Positions 12,430 to 25,197 of a stretch of 64,000 nucleotides of DNA are shown here, piece after piece (positions within the stretch are counted from its first letter, which is position 1; every line of letters starts with the position of its first letter). The notes under the pieces are model-generated. The model did not search any database and had not been told where the DNA came from. It saw only the letters and a list, made by a program, of their open reading frames with translations. The position numbers were made by a program, and so were the translations under genes. The stretch spans positions 1 through 64,000 of the forward strand of contig WNNJ02003431.1 of the NCBI GenBank assembly GCA_012934845.2, in the 5' to 3' direction. This stretch comes from Pomphorhynchus laevis (Eukaryota; Acanthocephala; Palaeacanthocephala; Echinorhynchida; Pomphorhynchidae).

Positions 12430-14820
12430 TATTTTGTTTTGTATAAAAATTTAAATGATATGCACAAGTCGAAGATATACACACCAAAGTACTATCATCA
12501 TCAATTTCAGCAAACTACAAGGTTGAAGAGGTTCACGACAGCTTTTGTGATGGACTTCTTAGATATATACGGTAAATTGAGAATCTATAAATTGATCATT
12601 CTGAATTTATATTGTATTCTAATATGATACAAAAATTGAAGGTTTGGCAGGAAAGTCGGTTAGTGAATCATAAAAATGCTCATTTTCAAAGTAAATCTTT
12701 GTTTAATCAATTTTTGTTAAGCACAACTGAAAAATTGGACAAATTACATTTCACCAGTAACTTTAAGTTTTATTGTGCAGTAAATAAATCATTAGTTTTA
12801 AATCAAAGTGCTTATTAACATGCACAAATATAAATTATGATACTCGAGTTTAATTTTATAAGAACTTTATCTAAAACCAAATAATATATTAATTATAAAT
12901 TAGCATTTCCCAATAAATACAAAATTAGCAATCAATTTATTTTGTAGAATTGTAAATTAAAATGATTCTGAATAACTTTTAAACGCGATAATTTAAACGG
13001 TTAACTGCTGATTTTTTTATTTTACTTTTATGATATAAACGCTCATACCCAGCAAAATAGAAGTGTTTGTTGTGTCCATTAAACATGATTTTTATGAAAT
13101 ACAGAACCGGATGTTTATCTTTTCTGAGCTTTTGTTAAATGGGAGAACAATATGCAATTAACAGTAGAGCATAATTAGTCATCAATCACTAGGTGTGACT
13201 TTTTAAAAATTTGCAAAATATAATCTTTACAAATTTATTCTTTAAAAAGTAAATATGATTGATGATTATAATGAACATTTTAGAAAGTGAGCAATTAAAA
13301 CTACCTTCGCTGCAGGTTACTGTAAGATTTCTTTGTGTTAAAATTAGTAAATTGAAATAACTATTTTCGATCTATTTCAATGTGTAAATAATTTAGTAAT
13401 TATTTAGGTAATACCTCTTCTGCGTTACATATAAACATTTAAGGTAATTGAAATATGCAAGTATTTAAATACGAGTGCTTCAATAGTTTCTTAGCGTTTA
13501 TCTATTCAAATATCAAAAGATATTGTACTAGTTGGTATTTGTAGCTTTATGTAATCTGCAAATGTATTGATGCTAACACAGAATTTCAATAACAAACCTA
13601 ATTACTTTCTAATCTAACAAATTTAATTCAATTTCACACAAGAGATGACTAAATTCGGTTAGCGATGTTTTGTCCATTAATTTAATAATCAAGTATTAAT
13701 TGACGAAATAGAAATTTATAAAGAATTACTAGTCATTTATTCACGAAATCTTTGCTTTATAAATATTTGAATCTGACAATAATAAACTAATACAGAAACA
13801 CGTGCATAGTTACTTTTTAATCTCTAGATTTTATTTCTAAAATATTGGAATGTGAACGAAATGTAATCTCATCTGTTTTAATCTGTCTTTATGCTAGATT
13901 AAAGAAAATAAAGCAGTATATAATATCATCACAATACAAAACTTCATCAACTGATAGAATTGATTATTTATTTCAACAATATATTTAAGCATCTTTAATA
14001 CTTAGCCAAAAATAGAGCATAATTTAAAAAGTGTTTCGCTATGCGACTGTCCTGTGAAGAATTTATCTTCTTCTCGAGTTGTACTTTCAAATTCTAAATA
14101 ACACAAAGGAAATCCTTGCAATCGTATCGTTTCATTATCAATATTAATGGCTTATAGATTTATCCGTTGGGAAAAGTTATGCATATTTTGTGAGCACTCA
14201 TTTTTTTGTGAATATGATATTTTTTGACTTATTAAATCTTCATTTTATTAATTTTGAAACTTTTTATAAATTAAAATACCAAGAATTTTATATTTTACAT
14301 TAAATTTTGAGGCGTAGTAATCTTCCAACCAGGTATTATAAAGTATTACAACATAATTATGGTATTTATTATTATCCGAATCTATAATTGTATTTTAGAT
14401 TTTAAAATAAAGGTACCATAAAGTTATAGTATGGTACTATATAGTACAGTATAACTATATAGTACCATATAGTTATAGTCTATCCTATTCCAAAACGTTT
14501 AAGATGAAAATGAACTTACTTTATGTAAATGACCATTCAACGGATGAACTTTATATTTTACAAAAAATCAAATTTTTGATCTATAATAAATTATTAAAGC
14601 AAATATAATAAGCAATAATGACTTTTTAAAAATGTCTTAGTGTAGAACGCATCGTTCATAAGAATACACTTTTTACAAAAATATATCCATTGGTAATGAA
14701 ACTAAATGAGGAAAAGTTGTTCTCCTCATTTAGTAGCCTCATACTAAATTAGTGACCCAATCGTTTATAGTGTTTGCCACTTGTATCTCAATGATTGTTT
14801 AAAAGTCTAAATATTTAAGT
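12430..14820. other. No recognised gene; one hairpin
   Basis: Only short frames in AT-rich DNA. A 12-bp perfect inverted repeat (ACTAAATGAGGA, 14701-14712, with 14723-14734) is present, and a cluster of TATAGTACC-type palindromes lies at 14410-14490. Confidence 0.4.
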
Positions 14821-14824
14821 ATTC

Positions 14825-15385
14825 TTATGGAATGATGTTTGTTCGAAACCTTTACTTTTATCCAGCGGATCGTCGATTAGTGGCAAGTTTCAAATTCTAT
14901 CCTTATTGCACTTTCCATGCATAAATGTTAATTAAGCTCTGAGCACATTGTACTTATACCAATTACATACAACACTCTATGCTTTATTATACTAACAAAA
15001 TAGTTAATATTAGATTGCAATAAAAAGCTCGTTAGACTAAAGAACAATCCAGACTTGATCCAGCAAATTGCTTTATGAGCATATTTTCTGGTTCAATTTA
15101 CCAGTTCATTTTAATTAAAGACCATATTTATATATTAACTGTTTTTTTATGATTTTTTAATTTGTTGATCAATGCTGAAAGATAAATGCACAGTCGTACA
15201 AAGTTTTAATTTAAAATTAAGAATGAAAAATCTTAATTTTAAATTTAATTTTAGATTTGTAACAATTTTTTAATTTTATCCGAATTGCACTTTTCTTGCG
15301 TAAATGTTAGTTAATTACTAAGCACATTTTAGTTATACTAATTACATACAACACTCTATGCTTCATTATACTAACAAAATAGTTC
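14825..15385 (+). repeat. Interspersed repeat, two partial copies
   Basis: A sequence including TTTACTTTTATCCAGCGGAT, CATAAATGTTAATTAA and ACACTCTATGC is found at 14825-15005. Its second half recurs at 15275-15385, and nearly the whole recurs at 35145-35310. Nothing is encoded. Both the order of parts and the shared neighbours (CCCAATCGTTTATAGTG at 14757 and a near match at 35990) suggest one dispersed element of at least a few hundred bases. Confidence 0.7.
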
Positions 15386-15412
15386 TGATTAGTTTAATAA
15401 TAATTTATTTAA

Positions 15413-15960
15413 TGTGGCAAATGCGTGACAGCTGCACGATTACAAGTCCACCAACAAAAAATACTGCAGAAGTCATACAGGTTTATTAATTAATAGTTTA
15501 AATGATACCGGATTTGGCGTTTGAAACACGGCATTGATGTGGATTGGTGTATATGAATGATCAGATGATTCCAAGATAGAGGAGCAGCCACCAGGAAGGA
15601 GCGGAAGCCAAAAGAGGTAGAGTAGATTGGGACATGTAAAAGAAGGGAATTACAGGAACGCAAGGAACAGTAAACAGGACGAGAATTTTCAAGAAAAAGA
15701 AGGTTGAGAAATAAAGGGGTATGACAATGTGGTTAGGAAAGGTAAGATAAAGGAGCAGATATTTTTAAGCAATTGAGTGGGAATTGGGTCAGAAGGAGAG
15801 GTTTTATTATGTAATGACAGAAGAACCGAAGAAACTTCATCAGACGAAACGGGAAGAAGGTGGTATAGCTCTGGGAGGGAAGTATTTAAAGTGAAGAGAG
15901 GATACAAGTGGTATATGGGTAGAAGAGAAAGTAAATTAGATAGCTTAGTTTGTAGATAAG
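15413..15960 (-). mobile_element. L2/CR1-like LINE, internally deleted copy
   Basis: The minus-strand frame at 15907-15689 reads LLPVSSDEVSSVLLSL and PSDPIPTQLLKNI, the start of an L2/CR1-type RT (family: LNKSSPLDPIPTSLLK). The 3' part (15660-15413) carries the C-terminal signature (FGFRSFLVAAPLSWN) and ends in the same CATTTGCCAC terminus as the 40.5 kb copy. The catalytic RT core between them is missing, so this is a deletion derivative. Confidence 0.65.
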
Positions 15961-18399
15961 AAGAAAATTCACCAGGACTTATGCTACAACGGGTAGGTGA
16001 TCTTGAAAGAATCGAGTTTAAGATTTTTTAGTGAGATTTGGAGTTGGAAGATGACTCGAGTTGATTTCGCCAAAAGAGAGTACGTTATTACGCATAAGAA
16101 TTAGATGGGAACGGCGGAGATAAAGATGGGAAGCACGGATATTTGGAGTGAGTATATTTTTTCATTCAAGAAATAATGAAAAATGCCAGTATCCGTTAAA
16201 ATTAATGCAATCGAAGTGTAAAATTAATAAAATTTAAGCATTAATGTTGAAATTAATTACTTTTTAATCCTAATATCTTGAAATTGATTGCGTTAAATTT
16301 CTAATTATTTATTAAGTGGCAAAATGAATTTTATTTCGAAGAAAAACAGGAAAATATCAACGTTCTTTATGAAAATATATAACGATATCTATAAGTGTGA
16401 AACAATTTTATTTTCAACTCGTTTTGCTTTTCCATGTATATCACCATAGTAAATTGACATTATCTACCCTAGTAACAAAGATACAATTAAGTACGTATGT
16501 TCCGGTAACATGTTCATTTATTTCGTATATTATTTCGAATTTTATCAATCGGTGTATCATACTATCTTAGAAAATTCCATCTTTTAAAACAAATGCAAGG
16601 CTTTGAATTATACAGTACATTGATATTCGTCGCCCTATTTTTCATTTCAACTGGTATTGAGATAATATTGCAACTGTTGTGAGAAACAGCATATTCGACA
16701 GCTTAAATCTTAGCTTTACTCCAGATCTAAAAATAAATAAATGAATATCTATAAATATTCATAAATAGAATACATTAAAATATAAATATTATATAATATG
16801 TCTGAAGAGGTTAGAGGTACACGTTCTCTCTCATTACAGTTGAATCAACATTACATTGTACTCGAAAAGAATTATAGAGCGGTCAGTAATGGACATTTGT
16901 GCATATTAATCATAGTACACCATCCTATGCTAATGCCTTTCCCGATAATCACTTTCAATATCATGAGCGGATGAAAATAACAAAGTATGAAGAACGAATA
17001 GCAAGGATTAAAATAGTCTAATTTCCTCCCTAATATTTGCAACAAATGAGGAATTGGTCTATCATCGAGTATGGTTCTAAAGAAATTAGCGAACTTGAAA
17101 ACTGAGATATCTGGCAAAGGATGCGACGAGAGTATTTGACAATTACACTCCAAAATTGGATTTGTCATGGCAAAAGCCGCTGATACCTTTCAGATACGCA
17201 AAGACTGTTAACTAGTATGCATCAACCGAATTTTTTACAGAGAGAAATAATAATTACGGAAGGAGTCGATTGACCAAGAATTAATTATAAATGATTATTT
17301 AATTTATGATGTCTGACAATATAAATAAATAAAAGTTAAAAATAATATCTAGTATTAAATAAATATATAAATATTATATAATTTAAAATTATACAAATCT
17401 AATATAAATCTAATCAAACCATAATTGCAAAATTGATATAAATGACAGATTGAATATTTCATTGATTGTTGATTTCTATCACTAATACAGCGATTAGATT
17501 AAGTACAGAATAATTCGAAATCACACTAGACATTCGAGATAGGCAAAAATGTTTTTTAAGTGCTTTTCAAGCTATTATCAATTAGTCTTGAATGACGTAT
17601 GCGTATCATTCGGTGTGTTATATCACAGTAGTTGTACTTAGATATACGTATATGTGATTTCACAAAAGATGGTAAGACTAAATCATGTAAAGTTCACTTA
17701 TAAATATTACAACCTTTACGATATAAATCATGAGGCTACAATACTTTTCTGCCTCGTTGTTCTAATAATTTCGTTTTTATCAATTACGCTTCATCGTTGA
17801 AGTATTTTAAAATCGATTCTAAATTGCATTTTAATTCGAATTTTAATGTGTGGAATATAAACATAGGCAACCAGGTGAATTATCTCGAAGAAATATTGCA
17901 TAGATTTTAAACGTAAAATTAATTTACCATTTTATTTGCAATATTGAAACATATGAATTTACCATTTTCATATTTAACTATCGATATTAAAATTGCTTTT
18001 AATTTTATATAGGAATACTATAAGCGTAAAAATAGTTAAATGTGAAATGCAAAAGAGTGCTTTGTCTACTCAGCAAATATTATGAATTGTAACGCATGTG
18101 TTTACTCAGTATATTAACAATACAGTAGCAACGAATTTATGTAATAATTTTGCACAATGACCAACTTTACACAAGCTGTTTGAATTAAAGAAAATATACA
18201 TTAAGCGATCTGGTATATGGAAGTGGAGTGGAAACAAGTTGTTAAGAAATTTATTAAATATTTATCAAATTAAAATTGTACATAAATTATTAACTTTTCT
18301 ATTCAAGTCTTCTAATTTGTTTAGTATTTGCTTATCAAATTTTATTTTCTTGTTACTGATGTTTATATTAAATTTATAATACTGCCCTGTTCATTGTAG
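15960..18399. other. No recognised gene
   Basis: A GC-richer minus-strand frame of 98 codons at 16872-17168 (MTNPILECNCQILSSH start) has plausible amino-acid composition and could be an exon, but I recognise no family. The remainder is AT-rich with nothing supported. Confidence 0.3.
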
Positions 18400-18439
18400 T
18401 CACCATTATCTTAAAAGAGCTGTCAAATATCGATTAGCA

Positions 18440-18626
18440 ATGCAACGACACGGTTTCAGCTCTGTACGTGGCAATCGATCATCACTAACTTTGGCAAAAC
18501 CTATAGCAAAATGTGGAGTTCTGTATTTGGGATCAGCAGTGCCTCGTCCAGATATAATTGGCCTAGAATCTATACAAGAACCGCTTTCAAAACGATATCC
18601 AACTGATAATGCAAATAATGTTCACG
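18440..18626 (+). CDS. PTB/PID-domain protein, exon 1 (start of PTB fold)
   Basis: From the first ATG at 18440 the frame encodes 62 codons plus one base. It contains CGVLYLGSAVP, the first beta strand of a PTB/PID domain (family: F.VKYLGS), followed by an acidic/polar helix (GLESIQEPLSKRYP). It ends CACG|GTGAGT, a near-consensus donor at 18627. The single leftover G joins GC at 20309 to make Gly, continuing as NNVHG-INSVLIV. Open frame continues upstream of the ATG to a possible acceptor (CATTGTAG, ending 18399), so a further 5' exon is possible and the true start is uncertain. Confidence 0.7.
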
Positions 18627-20308
18627 GTGAGTTGATTTTAAACAGCATAGTAAACTATTTGATATTTTTAACATAATTTATAAAATATAAATCAAAAATA
18701 AATGAATTAACATTTTTTTATTTTTTTACATTTAAATTCTTCAAATATAGCCAGTTTTGGTAAATTTATATAGTTATCTCCCTCAATGCATTGGACTACT
18801 TAAAGTTCCGAGCATTAAAGCAGCATTTCCGATCTGAATTGCCTGGTTTACGCGCTAGATAAGATACGAACCGGCTTGAGTGTCTCCGCAGTTTCGGCGC
18901 AGTAATTTTCTAAGCATTGAGAAGAACGCTGATGCGTTCTAGGCCATCGAGCCCAACGTCTCAATAGCCATATTTAATAAATTAATAATATTATTATTGA
19001 ACAAATAAACTAATAATATTTTTTCTCAATGATCGTTATTGATATTTGTGGATGTTGTCGATTAGATTGACTGTCTTTATATCGTTGGACTTTGTTTCTT
19101 TCAGAAAAGCAATCTTTACTTGCCATAACAATCAAATCGATTCATAAGAATATAACAAAAATATTATTTTTTATATTTTGTGAAAATAAGCAATGAACTA
19201 TTAGTTAACCATTAAAATTAAATTATTATAGTAATTACTACTATTTAATGAATGTTATTAGAAATCTAATCTTTCTGATGAGATATTTTCTTTCGAGCTA
19301 TTTTTTAGAGAATTATTGGAGCTGGATCAAGGAAATTTTCATTTGATATATCGCTACCTCTGTTAGCATCTTCAGAAAATTAATTTTCGGAATATGTTGA
19401 CAGAGGTTAGCGAAATATCAAATAAAACTTTTCCCCATTTTTTGATTCAGCTCCATTAATTATTTTTCAATAATGAATCATTATCAACCCTTTACAAATA
19501 TATATTTTAGTATATAACCTTTTAATAAAGAAATTCTCTTGGTTATAACAAATTACTTGCAATTGAAAATGACTGCTGAATACAGTCGAAATATATATAA
19601 AATAAAGTCTTTTGATTTTTCGGGGATGGTTCGCAATAAAAATAAGTCATATTTGACCTAAAGCAATTCTCCATGATATATGCCAAATTATCACATATAA
19701 TCATGACATATACCGAAATATATAATAATAAATAAAGTATTCTGTATTCTCGGGGATGGATAGCTATAAAATTATATAAAAATATATAAATTTTTATAAA
19801 ATAAATTATATTATAAAAATTATAAGTTATATTATATAAATTATATAAAATTATATATAAAATTAGTATATATTGTATACGCAATAAACCGATTGCGTAT
19901 ATAGGATTGCGTTTATATCAATAATCGTTTAGGATTATTAATCGTATATAGGATTGCGTTTAGTTAATGCATATTAGTACGGTTTTTAAATTCATCATAC
20001 ATTAGTATCGCATTTTCATATCTAAATTTTATTTTAATTTAATGAATATATTTTTACACAATGCGTCAATAAACAAATGAAAAATCTATTTAGCGCAATA
20101 ATCCCGAATATCGATTTTTAAAATATCGTTTCAATTAAATAAAGATATGGATAATATCTGCAATAGCTTAATCATAAAAATATTTGATATTTTTACTTTC
20201 TCATGTTAAAATGATATATGTTTCTAATATTCATTATATTTATTTTGATAATGTTTTGCTCGTCATATAATCAATTATTATTTTTTAATTTAATGCATTG
20301 GGTTCTAG
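18627..20308 (+). other. Intron of the PTB gene
   Basis: Donor GTGAGT at 18627 and acceptor GGTTCTAG ending at 20308 define a 1.68-kb phase-1 intron. The join restores a continuous PTB core. It contains a GC-richer island (18785-18965) and an interspersed repeat (19023-20010) related to 36000-36640. Confidence 0.7.
19023..20010. repeat. Interspersed repeat with inverted PLE-tail pair
   Basis: This segment matches 36020-36640 for most of its length (for example TTACTTGCAATTGAAAATGAC and CGAGGATGGTTCGCAATAAA in slightly different forms). Its core (19313-19475) is an imperfect inverted repeat. Each arm is a copy of the PLE tail that runs from CTGAAGATGCTAACAG to TTTGATCCAGCTCCAATAA, arranged head to head with the centre near 19382. 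PLE ends are known to occur as inverted pairs. Confidence 0.65.
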
Positions 20309-22377
20309 GCATCAATTCAGTGCTTATAGTAAGAGAAAACGGTGTCGAACTGTCATTTGTACAAGACTCTAACAATATATCGATATTTTATCCTATCGAA
20401 TCACTTGTGTATTGTGCATCTGTTAGATTCACTACTATTTCACAGGAACCAAATATTGTGGAAAATCAGCAATGGCCATTTAAGGCAAGATGGGGATTTG
20501 TTCCGTTGGATTCACCTTTTGCACAGCTTTCAAATAGTCAAATACACCCTCCTTTGTTTTGCAGCATTTTTAAGCGAACAAGGAATGTAGCTGCAGATGA
20601 ATGTCATTGCTTTATTACAAAAACGAAGGAAAGTGCTATTGTTTTAGTTCAAGCGTGCTTTACCGCTTTTAGTAAGCAACAGAAACTTCATCCTGATCGA
20701 TTCCACAGTAATTGCTTATCCGGCAAGAAGGTGCCTATTTATATAAAGGCACAGTCACACGAATCACAATGGTTAAGCGAAGATAAGAGCGAAAATAGGT
20801 GGTATGAAATCGATCATACGTATGTCCGAGTTGTCGAAGCTCCGACAAACAATCCGGTCATTGATTACATGACTAATCCTAACAGCATTGGATTCTTCTA
20901 TACTTCCATCAATGCCATGATCGATACCTGGCAGTTGTGGGAGGAAAAAGTTGTAGATAGGAATAGCTTACATCAAAACAATCAGTCAAAATCAATGTAT
21001 TCTAGTAAGGCAGTTGAAACTGATGAGCACGGCTACAATAGCGAAGATTATAGACATACAAGGATAAAATCTACTACAAATCAGCCCGGTCCTGCTAATT
21101 TTAAATATATCTATAGTAAAAACAATAAAGGATCTTTACATAGTGAGCTTTCTAGTAGCTTTGAATCTTTAACCGACAATTACGGTGGTCTTACAGATAG
21201 ATACAAGTTGCCCAAAGATCTGATGAATGACATTAAAAAAACAACAGAGAAATATGGCACCGAAATTGATCCGTACGAACCAGCTCCAAATCTGATAAAA
21301 GTTGAGCATAAAATTGATCCAGAAACAGGAGCAAATATATTTGTGCGCTATTTTCAAAGCACCGATGAAAGAAGAGATTCAAAAGACTCGCAGTTATCTG
21401 TAAGTGTTCAGAGTGAATCTCAACAGCGACATGTGGTGCCAGATCAACAAAACGCGTCATTGAATAAGGTTTCGAAGAATCTCGCACCTCCGCCTAAGAT
21501 AGTTAGTAACAAAAGTCACAATGTATCTACCTTAAAGCAAGATGATCGAACTGGCAGCGATGAAAATGTTAATAAATCAACTAAGGAGACGGAAGAAGCT
21601 CAAACGGGACAAAATGAAACTGCTGAATTGAAAGGTATATTAAGAAAATCTAAAAAGTATAAAACTATCAAAGCAAATGGCAAGCCTACCAAAGTAGTTT
21701 ACGATAAAAACGCATATCAAATTACCGAAGCATATTTCGAAGATAATAAAGGTAAAATTCATCGCGTATTAAATGATAAAATACCTATGAAATTTATAGA
21801 CAAAGACATTGAAGAAGACAAAAAGAAAAATAATAAAGAGGTAATAAGAAACAAAAATATTACAGAAAAGGTAAAAACACACAGTAAGCAACCACGACAT
21901 ATGACCGACGATAAATATTTATCGACGACAGGAGTGAGTCATGTTTCAAGACTAAAAAACAGCCAACGTGATGATAATCGGTTCGTTGAACAGAAGTATA
22001 GAAAATCAAAGATACGAATGTCGGAAGTTGGAAGTAGTGACGGCAAAGTACACTCTAACATGAATATATCACCTAGATCGACGGAATATGCTCTACGATC
22101 GAAATCATCACGTTCCAAAAGCGCTCATGTGCCATTAAAATGCCCCAATCAGGTTTCGCTACATAAGAATCGAAACGTACCCGAACATAATTATCAGCAA
22201 ACACCCTACCAGTTAAACCCTTATTTCCCTGTAAAGCAGCCATTTAACTTTATTTACAATAACGCAAAGTTTGGTAACCTGCCATCTAATATCTACGCAA
22301 TACAACCAAATATCGGTAATATGATACTATCAGCGTTCACTCCTCACTATATCTATCCGTCCGGCCAAAAAATATAG
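20309..22377 (+). CDS. PTB/PID-domain protein, main exon
   Basis: The main exon is 20309-22377, 688 codons plus stop after the split Gly, giving about 751 residues with exon 1. The PTB/PID domain spans residues about 24-184. It has YLGS in strand 1, a YP-xESLVYCASVRF strand, PPLFCSIFKRT, and a final amphipathic helix (AIVLVQACFTAFSKQQ), as in PTB proteins that bind NPxY-type peptides or phospholipids. The remaining 550 or so residues are polar, Lys/Ser/Asn-rich and probably disordered, with a basic stretch RSKSSRSKSAHVP and a Pro/Tyr/Asn-rich, more hydrophobic C-terminus. No kinase, SH2 or membrane segment is seen, so I infer a cytoplasmic adaptor or scaffold. I cannot name the orthologue. 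The nominal ATG at 20218 lies in the intron, and 5' sequence there is not protein-like. Confidence 0.8.
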
Positions 22378-22494
22378 CTTGTAAAATGTCTGCAATAATA
22401 GTCGACACTGTGATTTTGTACCATTTTCTTAAATTCGTGTATAACAATGATTAACATAATTTTTAATTTTGTAACTTCAATTTTCATTTGAAAA

Positions 22495-22500
22495 AATAAA
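22495..22500 (+). promoter_or_regulatory. Poly(A) signal of the PTB gene
   Basis: AATAAA lies 118 bases past the stop codon of the PTB gene, in AT-rich 3' UTR. Confidence 0.5.
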
Positions 22501-22925
22501 TTGACCGTGTTAGCGGTAACATTTCTTAAATTGAAGTTTCTTATAATAACTTAATTTTAAATTAAACGTAATTTAATCACGACATGTTTTCAAACACTTA
22601 AATAATTATATAATTAATATCTTCTTAATTAATATAGTAAATAAGAAATGAACAATAAGATTTATAATTAATTTAATACTATTTATGTGATGATGTATCT
22701 CGTAGGCTTTAGCTATCGATTTTTAAATTATTGACCGTGATTTTGCACATAATTAAAATTCAAATATTATTCTAAATATTAAAAAATACCAAGCAAGACA
22801 TCATTACATGATTAATATTAAAATATTAAAAATATTAATATTATCATATTAATATAACTATAAATATAACTGTAACATTAAAAGTAACATTATATTTATT
22901 AATTAAACTGTAATATTAAAAGCAA

Positions 22926-24290
22926 TTCATGGATAAAGAAGGTATAAAGATTGAATTAGATTATAAAACTAACTTTAGTGTATTAGATAATAAAACTATA
23001 ACTCCAATAAAAGCCAGGTTCATATGTAGTGCTTTAAAATTAACATATTAGTTCTATCACGCATAGTAGCTTAATCACCACTCCACTAATTATATTTATA
23101 ACATAATACATTTCCATGTTTAATAGTTTATAAATGTACATTAAAAACACTTTCTTTTAATATGAATAAAATACTTAAAGTAATTAAAGCACACTTCAAA
23201 AATTATTGTAAGGTAATCGAAATTAATACTGGTATTAATGATTTGTGTTTTCAAATTAATGATTTGTGTTTTAGAAAACACAAAAGAAGCGTTAGTAAAA
23301 TTAATTAATCTTATATTCGGAAAAAGATATACATATGTTATAATAATTATAACGCCTATCTAACAAAATTTAAACCATCAAGTAAATATAAATATATGGA
23401 TAAAATTGAATTAATAGAATCCTTAAATATTTTGATAAATCAAAATTATTTAAAAGTAGGGACATCTATATTTTGACAAGTAAAATGTGTTCCAATGGGT
23501 GGTAATAGTAGCCCAATTATAGCTGACTTATTTTTATGCTTTATAAGTAATTAATTTGTTCATAACTGTGTAAAAAAATAAATCTAAACTACATATATGA
23601 AATGACTAAATGAATTAACTAATAATTTCAATTTAATAAGTTTAACAATTAATACATGCAGCCGTATGCTCAATAAAACGAATATTAATGATAAAAAAAG
23701 TATATATTTAGATATGAACATTAAATTAACATCAATTAAAACTGCTATTAATTTATATCGTAGAGGTATATTTACAAGAAACACATTTTTGCATGAGCAT
23801 CCATGCATACCATATAATATAAAATATAATACATTAAATAATAAAATTTTAAGAATTGCAACAATATGTAATGATATTGCCTTTCTTCAAAATCATTTAA
23901 ATAATTTAATAGATACATATTTTAAACTAGGTTACTATAAAAATAACATCAAGCAGAAAATAGTAAAATAAATAAATCAACACAATATTATTAAAAATTA
24001 ATTTAAATTATTAAGCGAAACATTTTTATGGATGGATAATAAATAATATACTCTGTATTAGAATATGATACTATGTAATCAAATTTAAGCAGAAGAAATA
24101 CGTCATTAGCATATCTTTGGCCCACTGCTATGTTGAATCGAGGAAAACCTTTTCTTATTTATCATTCAATTCGTAAACATAATTTTATTTTATTTTTAAT
24201 TTTAACTTTATATAAATAAATTATATACAATATTATATAAAATACGTAGACTCAGTTTGCTGATCTGATTATAGGATAATGTAATACTAT
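22926..24290 (+). mobile_element. Naiad-like Penelope element, broken copy
   Basis: In order, fragments correspond to: the RT entry region (22926-23050, ending ARFICSALK); the fingers/palm (23160-23560, including the GxFxQVKxVPMGG-type turn and SPIIADLFL); and the RT C-terminus (23660-23970, reading RNTFLHEHPCIPYNIKYN then LRIATICNDIAFLQNHLNN). A tail module with the GTAGACTCAG motif follows (24040-24290). Nothing resembling GIY-YIG follows the RT, so the protein ends with the RT thumb, as in the Naiad PLEs whose nuclease is N-terminal. The copy is 5'-truncated and has many breaks. Confidence 0.65.
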
Positions 24291-24960
24291 TATAATATTA
24301 TTAATATGGCAAGTCGTCAAGATCAAAATGCTTGACTCGGTTAAACATTTAGAAAGTTGCACAGACTTAACCGATGTTTTTAACAGAGTCATTCATTTAG
24401 GCCCATATTTAAATATCCTTCGATTTATTATACTAACACTAGATCATTAATAAACAAATTAGGTGATGTCGAAAGTTTACTTTCTACCTATCAAATTGAT
24501 ATTGCTCTGTTCACTGAAAGCTGGTTGTCTAACGAATCTTTTATTTTGCTTCCAAATTCTAAATTCTCTAGTATATTTTTCCATCGAAGGGATCGAGTGG
24601 GAGGTGGTGTATGCGCACTTATTTGTAATAATAACGGTCTAATATGGTCTAAAACATCAGACGGTCTGTAGACGAGGTTGAATATTTAGCTTTCAAACTT
24701 CATAAATCAACAAGCAACAGATATTTCACTCTTTCTATTATAAATATCCCTGTCCACTTTCAGTAAGCAAGCACAAATTTGAAAGTTCATCGGCAATCGA
24801 AGATATTGTATCTTATTCTCTTACCCATGAATATTTATTAGTATGTGGTGATTTTAACAATCTATATTTTGAAGAGAAGGCCAACGAACTAGGATTAGTA
24901 CAAATCGTTCATTTTTCAACCCGAGACAAAGCTTTTCTTGATAAGGTTCTTACTAATTCA

Positions 24961-25197
24961 ATGATATTTAAAGACTTTGTTATAAGGTGTGGCCCTTTAG
25001 CAAATTCTGATCATTGTGGCATTCTAATGAAACCATCGAATACATTAAAGAGGCAGACTTTATCAAAACATATTGTTTATGATAATAAAGCCCACACAAT
25101 GATAGCAATTAAAAGAAAAATACAAAAAGCATTGTCATTTACCTCACTTAACCATAGTGTTGATGTAATTACTCAAACAGTTGTATCTGTCTGGTAA
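24961..25197 (+). pseudogene. APE-type endonuclease, C-terminal part
   Basis: An open fragment of 78 codons holding the SDH-type catalytic motif (NSDHCGIL). Upstream parts of the same domain (GDFN) lie in the same general region in other frames. It is part of the LINE remnant at 24320-27365 and is not a functional gene. Confidence 0.55.

Noticed and set aside
19543-19884. Minus-strand Tyr/Ile-rich 113-codon frame
   Set aside because: Low-complexity TATAAAATTATA sequence inside the PTB intron repeat; composition is a by-product of AT repeats.
20218-20308. Nominal ATG start of the 719-codon frame
   Set aside because: The first 30 codons are hydrophobic AT-rich intron sequence; the acceptor at 20307-20308 and exon 1 at 18440 restore a continuous PTB domain.
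21019-21040. CTGATGAG inside the PTB coding exon
   Set aside because: Coding sequence without stem II or a nearby GAAA in register.
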